Shown here one piece after another: positions 7,930 through 12,497 of a DNA stretch of 12,497 bases (position 1 is the stretch's first letter; each line of letters begins with the position of its first letter). The translations under genes were made by a program, and so were the position numbers. The stretch is from Methanomethylovorans sp. (GTDB lineage Archaea > Halobacteriota > Methanosarcinia > Methanosarcinales > Methanosarcinaceae), in the NCBI GenBank assembly GCA_020854785.1, contig JAHFZE010000111.1, forward strand, positions 1 to 12,497, given 5' to 3'. The notes below the pieces were generated by a model. The model was not told the DNA's origin and did not search any database. It saw only the letters and a program-made list of their open reading frames with translations.

Positions 7930-8844
7930 TTATAATATCGTCGCACCTATCCTGTCTATTAAACGTTTTTTCAAGTCTTCTTCATTTTCCCATAAAATTA
8001 TATTGTAATGGCTAATATCGAAATGTAATTTATTCTTGTGACCTTCCTCATCTGTACTATCAAACCATCCCTTTTTGCAGGTTCTTATGACAGGAAGCCC
8101 CTTTCCCTGTGCATATCCGGCTTCAAAATAAGCTCCGTTGTTGTTGTAAGTAAAGTCAACGATTGCAAAACGGCTTGTCTTTATCGCAGCTATTATCTTG
8201 TCTGTAATTCCATCGTTATGTTCTTCTTCAGAAATAATAAACGCGCTAAACCCAAGTTCTTCACAAGCAGGCTTAATTGCATTTTCATGAGCATCTAATA
8301 AGTCAGGACTAAAACCCATGGCTACAAATACTTTGTTTGAGTTTGTATTTGAAAACATTAAGGCTTCTGCATAAGTCAAACCTTTTATAGTTAACATATA
8401 GCTTGTGTTGTCGAATGATTGGCTAATTTTAGTCACATATTCTAACTCGGACAATGATTCAAGCATTCTGCTTAATTCACAAACGTTTTTTGCGTATCCT
8501 ATAGCCGGCACCATATCTTTGCTTTCAAAAACACCATCAAAACCATTGTTTCTAATATACATCCATTCCAATATTTTGTTTAATTTCTGCATGGCTGTTT
8601 TAGGGACAATGGGGTCATTTATAATTCTTTGTATATTATCTGTAGTCAATATGCAGCTATTTACTCTTTTCCGTGTTTCATAGAGATATCCATTAATGAT
8701 ATGTTGTATTGGTTCATTGATTGGAACTCCTTCACATAATGCATATACACCATGAGAACTGCAATGATATGTTGTAAGCGTGTTTAGCGGGTTTTGATAA
8801 ATTTCAACACTCTTGGCACAAAATCTACAGGGCTTCATTGCCAT
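7930..8844 (-). CDS. Zn-ribbon / winged-helix / nucleoside 2-deoxyribosyltransferase-like (TIR-like) protein
   Basis: Three parts can be seen in 304 residues. First, a small zinc-binding motif C6-x2-C9-x18-C28-x2-H31. Second, a probable winged helix-turn-helix (about 84-163): helix LNKILEWMYI, a second helical pair around ELSRMLESLSEL, then a wing ending MLTIKGLTYAEA. Third, a nucleoside-deoxyribosyltransferase-like fold (about 170-304) with KVFVAMGF (171-178), EEEHNDGITDKI (206-217), FAIVDFT (226-232) and GAYFEAGYAQGKG (237-249), where E241 matches the family's catalytic glutamate. This fold is close to TIR and its members cleave N-glycosidic bonds in nucleosides or related compounds. The substrate cannot be told from sequence. 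The start at 8844 has GAGGTG 6 nt upstream, 10 nt after hsdS. Its position next to a SIR2-like gene suggests a two-component NAD or nucleotide-depleting defence module. Confidence 0.82.
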   Translation of the reverse strand: MAMKPCRFCAKSVEIYQNPLNTLTTYHCSSHGVYALCEGVPINEPIQHIINGYLYETRKRVNSCILTTDNIQRIINDPIVPKTAMQKLNKILEWMYIRNNGFDGVFESKDMVPAIGYAKNVCELSRMLESLSELEYVTKISQSFDNTSYMLTIKGLTYAEALMFSNTNSNKVFVAMGFSPDLLDAHENAIKPACEELGFSAFIISEEEHNDGITDKIIAAIKTSRFAIVDFTYNNNGAYFEAGYAQGKGLPVIRTCKKGWFDSTDEEGHKNKLHFDISHYNIILWENEEDLKKRLIDRIGATIL

Positions 8845-8854
8845 TTACTTCACC

Positions 8855-9937
8855 TCACCCGAAATATTCCTGCATCAGTGACTTATAGTTGATTTCCATT
8901 TTATGAAGCCCGTGTTGCAACATATATTTTTGCTCTTCAACTGAATCAACAAATAAAGTAAAACTATTTTGATCTTCTACCGGCGGCAAAGGCAATTCAA
9001 AACCAGCCAATTGCTTCTTGTTTACTTTTGGAATATTTGTTCTGTCACTATGGCTTAATATATAATCTAAAAAATGTTGGCTTCGTAATATAAATGCCAA
9101 GTAATAGCGTGTAGTGTTGCTTTTAGGAAGAATAGGATATGCATCAGCTGAACAAACACCTGTGAAATCAGGCAAAGCAACCTTATTTAAGTTAGGTCGG
9201 ATTTTACTGTATATGATATGCCTTTTATCAAATATATATTTTCCGCTTATTAACTCACTGTCTCTTACTAGTTTCAATTTTGTAATATGGCCAGTATCTT
9301 TTTCTATGTTCTCTATTCCAATATGTGGTAAACCATTATATTTTTCCCAATCTGTTGTCATGTGTGTGTCAATTGTTGCCACTTCAGCGAAAGTAACTAC
9401 TCTCCATTTCTTGGGATTAGTCACAGGGTCGCCGAACATTTCAATAAACTTTGACTTTATGAGCAGATCCATTTTTTCGATCTGTTTTTTGCGCAGATCA
9501 ATAAGACTTTTCGCCTTGTCAAGAATATCAATTATTTTTTTTTGTTTTTCGATTGGACAAATCATAATTTGTATTTCTTTTAACCACTTAAAGTGTCGAT
9601 TATATCCTGTGTTGGGAATACGAGAATTGAGGAGGCAGTAATATAAATATTTACATTCAACGTTTTTATTTCTATTTTTTAATAACTTAACTCCGTCAGC
9701 TCCTAAAAAAAAGGGAAAATCAATATACTTTAATATCCTCGTATGGTCACCAAAAATAATTGCAGGAACCTCGTTGAAAATACCGTGACGGTCATTTGAA
9801 TATCCAGCTATATATTCTTGACCTTGGTCAATTATCGGGTATTTTCCCATTAACAAATAATGTTCTTTAGGGATTTTTTTTGCATACCTTGTATGGTCAG
9901 CAATAATTTCATCGAATGCTACGAATCTATTACTCAT
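8855..9937 (-). CDS. hsdS: Type I restriction-modification specificity subunit
   Basis: HsdS chooses the bipartite DNA target for both methylation and cutting. The 360-residue protein has the usual two target-recognition domains (TRD1 about 1-128; TRD2 about 174-318), each followed by a conserved helical spacer. The central one (about 129-171) starts IEKQKKIIDILDKAK and ends EMFGDP; the C-terminal one covers about 319-360 and ends MQEYFG. Both TRDs contain the typical (P/L)PP(V/I)E or CPIEKQ exit motif. The start is ATG at 9937, with GGAG 10 nt upstream; a TTG lies one codon before it. It overlaps the hsdM stop by 8 nt. Homopolymer runs of 8, 8 and 9 A/T pairs occur in the first half, one of them (9535-9543) well placed for on/off slippage. 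The first half is AT-rich relative to hsdM, in line with TRD exchange. Confidence 0.94.
   Translation of the reverse strand: MSNRFVAFDEIIADHTRYAKKIPKEHYLLMGKYPIIDQGQEYIAGYSNDRHGIFNEVPAIIFGDHTRILKYIDFPFFLGADGVKLLKNRNKNVECKYLYYCLLNSRIPNTGYNRHFKWLKEIQIMICPIEKQKKIIDILDKAKSLIDLRKKQIEKMDLLIKSKFIEMFGDPVTNPKKWRVVTFAEVATIDTHMTTDWEKYNGLPHIGIENIEKDTGHITKLKLVRDSELISGKYIFDKRHIIYSKIRPNLNKVALPDFTGVCSADAYPILPKSNTTRYYLAFILRSQHFLDYILSHSDRTNIPKVNKKQLAGFELPLPPVEDQNSFTLFVDSVEEQKYMLQHGLHKMEINYKSLMQEYFG
9535..9543 (-). repeat. A9 homopolymer in hsdS, candidate slippage site
   Basis: Nine T on the + strand are nine A in the gene, in the codons CAA AAA AAA ATA at the start of the central conserved region (after TRD1). 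Losing one A gives CAA AAA AAA TAA, an immediate stop. Gaining one gives AAA AAT AAT TGA, a stop three codons on. Either change would truncate HsdS at about residue 136. Phase variation itself is inferred. Confidence 0.6.
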
Positions 9938-11390
9938 CAAGCATTTTCTCCAATTCTGTCAGACCTGCTGTTATCTGCATTTCAAGCTCATGGAGTTCTT
10001 TGATTATTTCTGACGGTTTGGGGAATTCTTCGGCGATGTATTCGACCTTTTTGTATTTGTTGATCGAGAGGTCATATCCGTTGTCTACGATTTCCTGTTT
10101 AGGAACAAAGAAGCTTTGATTTGTCCTTTTTCTGTTGTCTTCTTCCTTAAGGTTGTGAAAACGGGCAATGATATCAGGAACATCGCTTTTGCCAAGTTCA
10201 GTTCTTTTGTCATCCAGACTATAACCGTCAGACTTCATATCGTAGAACCACACTTTGTCCGTTCCGCCGTAGCCTGTTTTTGTAAATAATAGTATCGCTG
10301 TCGATACTCCGGCGTAAGGTTTGAATACCCCGGAAGGCATTGAAATTACTGCCTGTAGTTTATTGCTCTCTATTATCTCTTTCCGTATTGCTTTGTGAGC
10401 GTTTGACGACCCGAAAAGGACCCCGTCAGGAACTATTGAGGCGCACCTGCCTCCTATCTTCAGCATTCGAAGAAATAATGCGAGAAAAAGCAGTTCGGTC
10501 TTCTTTGTATTTGTTACTTTCAGGAGATTCGCAGAAACTATGTCGTAATCAAGGCTGCCCTTAAAAGGCGGATTAGCCAGGATGATCGAATATTTGTTTG
10601 TATCTGTGTTCTGATCAGAAAGGCTGTCTTTATATTCGATGTTTGGGTTTTCAACTCCGTGGGTCATCATGTTCATAGCGCCAATACGCAGCATCGTCCT
10701 GTCCATATCATAACCGCTGAACATTTCGTTGTTGTAGTGCTCCCTATTTGCTTTGTTATAGAAGATATCCTGAGTATGTTTATCCCTCAAATACTCTCCA
10801 GCGCTGACAAGAAATCCTGCAGTCCCGCAGGCAGGATCGCATATCGTATCCCCGGGCACCGGTGCAAGCATTTCTACCATCATTCTTATGATGTGCCTTG
10901 GCGTCCGGAATTGTCCGTTAGTCCCAGATGTGGCTATTTTTGATAATAGATATTCGTAGAGATCTCCCTTTGTGTCTTTTTCTTCGGGATCAAGATAATC
11001 TACGGCAGCCACAATTTTGTCGAGAAGCTGGGGTGTCGGTATTTTAAATATCGCATCGCTCATGTATTTGGAATAAGTGCTTTCTTTGTCTGCATGCAGT
11101 GATTTGATGAAGGGGAAAACTTTGTTCATTACGGTATCATACATCTCTGCCGGGGGCATGTTTCTGAAGTTCGACCATTTTAGATACTGCATATCTTCGG
11201 GGAAAATGCTTTTGTAATGTAGTTTGAGCATTACGCTCTCTTTTTGGCGAGTGGCATCTATTCTGTCCAGATCCCGAATAAACATCAAATAGGTTATCTG
11301 TTCTATTACATCAAGAGGGTTAGTAAGACCTCCTGAAAAAAACATCAACCAAAGACTGTCGACCTTGTTCTTCAAAGAACCAGTTACCAT
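9930..11390 (-). CDS. hsdM: Type I restriction-modification, N6-adenine methyltransferase subunit
   Basis: HsdM transfers a methyl group from S-adenosylmethionine to adenine in the site chosen by HsdS, and is also part of the restriction complex. The 486-residue protein is full length. An N-terminal helical HsdM domain (about 1-130, with GGLTNPLDVIEQITYLMFIR) precedes the catalytic fold: GQFRTPRHII (159-168), the AdoMet motif I DPACGTAGF (185-193) and the catalytic motif IV NPPF (273-276). The N-terminus MVTGSLKNKVDSLW matches family starts, supporting the ATG at 11390; a GGGATGG sequence a few bases upstream is the likely ribosome-binding site. It is the first gene of the operon, and its G+C is higher than that of most of the genes after it. 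Its 3' end overlaps hsdS by 8 nt. Confidence 0.96.
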   Translation of the reverse strand: MVTGSLKNKVDSLWLMFFSGGLTNPLDVIEQITYLMFIRDLDRIDATRQKESVMLKLHYKSIFPEDMQYLKWSNFRNMPPAEMYDTVMNKVFPFIKSLHADKESTYSKYMSDAIFKIPTPQLLDKIVAAVDYLDPEEKDTKGDLYEYLLSKIATSGTNGQFRTPRHIIRMMVEMLAPVPGDTICDPACGTAGFLVSAGEYLRDKHTQDIFYNKANREHYNNEMFSGYDMDRTMLRIGAMNMMTHGVENPNIEYKDSLSDQNTDTNKYSIILANPPFKGSLDYDIVSANLLKVTNTKKTELLFLALFLRMLKIGGRCASIVPDGVLFGSSNAHKAIRKEIIESNKLQAVISMPSGVFKPYAGVSTAILLFTKTGYGGTDKVWFYDMKSDGYSLDDKRTELGKSDVPDIIARFHNLKEEDNRKRTNQSFFVPKQEIVDNGYDLSINKYKKVEYIAEEFPKPSEIIKELHELEMQITAGLTELEKMLDE

Positions 11391-11480
11391 AAATCCATCC
11401 CCATCCGAAATGTATTATTCTTTTGTATCTCTATTGTACATTATTTTTACAATCGTAAACTTTTTTATTATTGTAAACCA
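11391..11480 (-). promoter_or_regulatory. Likely operon promoter region with GTTTAC repeats
   Basis: This AT-rich stretch lies directly upstream of hsdM. On the coding strand the nonamer GTTTACRAT occurs twice with an 18-bp period (complements of 11470-11478 and 11452-11460). The downstream copy is half of an imperfect palindrome TTTAC-4-GTAAA (11446-11459). A possible -35 TTTACG and -10 TACAAT (complement of 11433-11438) are 15 bp apart, shorter than ideal. The repeats overlap this promoter, so they could bind a repressor or activator of the operon. No regulator gene is present in the window. Confidence 0.4.
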
Positions 11481-11549
11481 AAAGTATAAAGATTGCTGTT
11501 TTTTTACTGTTTCGTGAATGATATCGAGGTGAGTAGATCGTATTTTGTG

Positions 11550-11576
11550 TGGTTGTTTCCATTTTGGAAATAACCA
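11550..11576. repeat. Palindrome 1 (TTTCCA-ttt-TGGAAA core)
   Basis: TGGTT-g-TTTCCA pairs with TGGAAA-t-AACCA across a 3-base loop, giving a 12-pair stem with one G-T pair. Its 16-base core GTTTCCATTTTGGAAA recurs exactly, inverted, in palindrome 2. Confidence 0.8.
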
Positions 11577-11631
11577 GTACTACTTTTGTGTGAGAGCAGG
11601 TCAAAAAAACAAGGTAGTTTACCATTTAACC

Positions 11632-11660
11632 GCAACTCTTTCCAAAATGGAAACAGTTGC
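11632..11660. repeat. Palindrome 2 (TTTCCA-aaa-TGGAAA core)
   Basis: GCAACT-c-TTTCCA pairs with TGGAAA-c-AGTTGC across a 3-base loop. The core is the reverse complement of that in palindrome 1, but the outer stem has a different sequence that is still self-complementary. Confidence 0.8.
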
Positions 11661-11670
11661 TGACCAGGGA

Positions 11671-11696
11671 TAGCATTTTGGATTGTGGCAGGGAGC
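11671..11696. repeat. 26-bp direct repeat, copy 1
   Basis: Matches 12146-12171 at 23 of 26 positions, including the 12-base identical run TGTGGCAGGGAGC less one flanking difference upstream. The two copies bound a segment of about 500 bp. Confidence 0.75.
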
Positions 11697-11722
11697 GAGA
11701 AAATCCAAGACCGCCCGGCTTG

Positions 11723-11753
11723 ACCGGTACCGCCCTCCAACAGGGCATCCGGT
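11723..11753. repeat. REP-like hairpin
   Basis: ACCGG (11723-11727) pairs with CCGGT (11749-11753) and GCCC (11732-11735) with GGGC (11743-11746) around a 7-base loop, with unpaired bases between the two stems. Size and G+C resemble REP elements, the palindromes that RAYT enzymes act on, but I see only one copy of this exact sequence. Confidence 0.4.
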
Positions 11754-11869
11754 GCTCCGAACAGCCTCACTGTAAATGAAGACTACTTTGAATAATGGGG
11801 TATGTCAAGAATGATCGAGGTGCCAGTCAATTTGTCATGCCATGAAAATTAAGTCATAGAGCGAGCACA

Positions 11870-11904
11870 GAACCAATGGTTCCCGGCTCAACTGCATACC
11901 GGGA
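11870..11904. repeat. Two overlapping small palindromes
   Basis: GAACCA-A-TGGTTC (11870-11882) is a perfect 13-base palindrome. It overlaps a second stem, TCCCGG (11881-11886) with CCGGGA (11899-11904), that has a 12-base loop. No gene or T run follows, so a terminator is unlikely. Confidence 0.5.
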
Positions 11905-12145
11905 TGACGGGAGGGGCAAAGGCAGGCAGAGACTAAATTCTTTGGGAGTTGCTGGGTTGGGACAAAAAACAAATGCCGGTTTGGTTTAAAGACTCATTAA
12001 CGTTGATGATGGGCTACATCTTGGCAAAACAAATACCCCCTCTGCGCGCGGCACTTCCCTCATTACAAGGGCAGCCTATGTGGCAGCCAGGGGATATTGG
12101 GTTAAATATTGGCGAAATATTTCATAAAGTCAAAAATTTTTAGTG

Positions 12146-12171
12146 TGGCATTTCGGAGTGTGGCAGGGAGC
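12146..12171. repeat. 26-bp direct repeat, copy 2
   Basis: Second copy of the repeat at 11671-11696, with differences at three positions. It is followed at once by the palindrome GTTAA-A-TTAAC (12173-12183). Confidence 0.75.
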
Positions 12172-12189
12172 AGTTAAATTAACCACTAC

Positions 12190-12224
12190 GAATAAAAAAA
12201 GACCCTTCCGGCTTTGAGAAGCCG
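12190..12224 (-). terminator. Possible factor-independent terminator on the minus strand
   Basis: Read on the minus strand, CGGCTT-ctca-AAGCCG forms a 6-bp stem with a 4-base loop (12209-12224), then eight bases and a run of seven T. The distance from stem to T run is longer than usual, so the call is weak. It would end transcription coming from the right, ahead of the RM operon. Confidence 0.25.
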
Positions 12225-12236
12225 TCCGACGTAAAT

Positions 12237-12266
12237 GCAATTGGGGTCAGACCTACACATTTGACA
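12237..12266. repeat. 30-bp direct repeat, copy 1 (GGGGTCAGACCTACACA core)
   Basis: Matches 12390-12419 at 28 of 30 positions. The two differences are single T/A changes on either side of the 17-base core. It ends in TTGACA, a -35-like hexamer, but no matching -10 is seen about 17 bp downstream. Confidence 0.85.
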
Positions 12267-12323
12267 TAATACCCTGTTTCCAGAAAAAATTGAGTCTGTT
12301 TATTGTTTGGAAAAACAGCAATC

Positions 12324-12330
12324 AAGGAGG
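12324..12330 (+). promoter_or_regulatory. Ribosome-binding site of the RAYT remnant
   Basis: AAGGAGG lies 7 nt before the ATG at 12338, a near-ideal site. It shows that this was once a functional gene start. Confidence 0.7.
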
Positions 12331-12389
12331 CGAAAACATGGCGAGGCCTTTGCGGATAGAATATTCCGGAGCTTTTTATCATGGGACCT

Positions 12390-12419
12390 GCAAATGGGGT
12401 CAGACCTACACAATTGACA
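12390..12419. repeat. 30-bp direct repeat, copy 2, inside the RAYT remnant
   Basis: Near-identical to 12237-12266 and in the same orientation. It sits at the exact point where the RAYT reading frame departs from the family, about 8 bases after codon 15, so it marks the junction of the rearrangement. Confidence 0.85.
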
Positions 12420-12467
12420 GCAAGGTATTCATTCGAATCATCGGTATAGCGGGGCTAAGCTAAAGGA

Positions 12468-12491
12468 GATAGGGTATCTTTACCTTCTATC
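12468..12491. repeat. Small hairpin at the window end
   Basis: GATAG-GGTA pairs with TACC-tt-CTATC around a TCTT loop, nine pairs with a two-base bulge. It falls within the possible RAYT 3' remnant and its role is unknown. Confidence 0.4.
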
Positions 12492-12497
12492 GTATTA

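Larger units (their letters stand above)
11391..12337. other. Gene-free, repeat-rich segment of about 950 bp
   Basis: I find no convincing gene here. Short open frames on both strands lack ribosome-binding sites and family motifs. The segment holds the operon promoter region, two related palindromes, a pair of 26-bp direct repeats, several small hairpins and one copy of a 30-bp repeat linked to the RAYT remnant. A further partial direct repeat, AATGAT(AT)CGAGGTG, occurs at 11517-11531 and, lacking two bases, at 11810-11822. Base composition is higher in G+C than in the neighbouring passenger genes. The impression is of layered remnants of small mobile or REP-like elements. Confidence 0.6.
12338..12497 (+). 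pseudogene. REP-associated tyrosine transposase (RAYT, Y1/IS200-like) remnant, internally deleted
   Basis: The first 15 codons encode MARPLRIEYSGAFYH, the characteristic N-terminus of RAYT proteins, single-domain Y1 transposases of the IS200/IS605 superfamily that act on REP palindromes. Right after them, where V-T-S-R-G-N would be expected, the frame runs into the second 30-bp repeat (12390-12419), then stops with TAA at 12461-12463 after 41 residues. From about 12445 another frame reads YSGAKLKEIG, which resembles the C-terminal part of RAYT proteins. This suggests that the middle, including the HUH and tyrosine active site, was lost and the ends rejoined out of frame. The 5' part is well supported; the C-terminal match is tentative. 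The window ends before the gene would. Confidence 0.7.

Noticed and set aside
9114..9641. 175-codon open frame antisense to hsdS
   Set aside because: A shadow frame; hydrophobic only because the complement of AT-rich lysine and asparagine codons gives phenylalanine and isoleucine.
11504..11770. 88-codon open frame on the minus strand upstream of hsdM
   Set aside because: It starts with GTG without a ribosome-binding site and reads straight through two palindromes, a direct repeat and a REP-like hairpin, so it looks like translated repeat sequence.
11683..11770. tRNA, attachment site or integron attC in the G+C-rich stretch
   Set aside because: No cloverleaf, no conserved attC core sites and no integrase gene in the window.
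11949..12143. 64-codon open frame on the + strand starting with TTG
   Set aside because: No ribosome-binding site, a TTG start, no recognisable motif, and it lies inside the repeat-bounded segment.
11671..12419. CRISPR-like array
   Set aside because: The direct repeats are two unrelated pairs with unequal, long spacing; there is no regular repeat-spacer pattern and no cas gene.

Overview
The window holds an insertion sequence, a seven-gene type I restriction-modification (RM) operon carrying four accessory genes, and a gene-free, repeat-rich segment ending in a decayed REP-associated transposase. Nothing identifies the host. The base composition is mixed but mostly AT-rich, Shine-Dalgarno sequences are good, and an IS4-type element and a RAYT remnant are present. 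These fit an anaerobic or environmental Gram-negative bacterium rich in mobile DNA (for example Desulfobacterota-like), but that is a weak inference.

Layout: (1) Bases 4-1532 are a complete IS4-family element with about 33-bp imperfect terminal inverted repeats, an extended -10 promoter, a hairpin able to hide the transposase ribosome-binding site, and an intact DDE/YREK transposase on the + strand. (2) Bases 1630-11390 are one minus-strand operon, read from right to left: hsdM, hsdS, a zinc-ribbon/wHTH/nucleoside-deoxyribosyltransferase-like (TIR-like fold) protein, a SIR2-like protein, a RhuM-Doc (Fic) protein, hsdR, and a HEPN-like protein. Neighbours overlap by 4-8 nt or are separated by 10-67 nt. 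The IS faces the 3' end of the operon. (3) Bases 11391-12337 contain no convincing gene. They hold the likely hsdM promoter region with GTTTAC repeats, two related palindromes that are inverted copies of each other, a pair of 26-bp direct repeats, and several small hairpins. (4) Bases 12338-12497 hold the first 15 codons of a RAYT gene, broken by one of two 30-bp direct repeats, then a possible C-terminal remnant in another frame. The window ends there.

How the parts may work together: HsdM and HsdS methylate host DNA and, with HsdR, cut unmethylated DNA. The three genes between hsdS and hsdR, and the gene after hsdR, have folds typical of toxic or abortive-infection effectors: NAD or nucleotide glycosidase-like, SIR2-like, Doc-like and HEPN-like. 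The operon therefore looks like a layered defence cassette in which RM is the outer layer. Its best candidate for a new system is the adjacent pair of a Zn-ribbon/wHTH/NDT-like protein and a SIR2-like protein. hsdS carries an A9 tract where loss or gain of one base creates an immediate stop, so specificity could switch off by slippage. These functional links are inference; only the gene order, motifs and repeats are seen directly.
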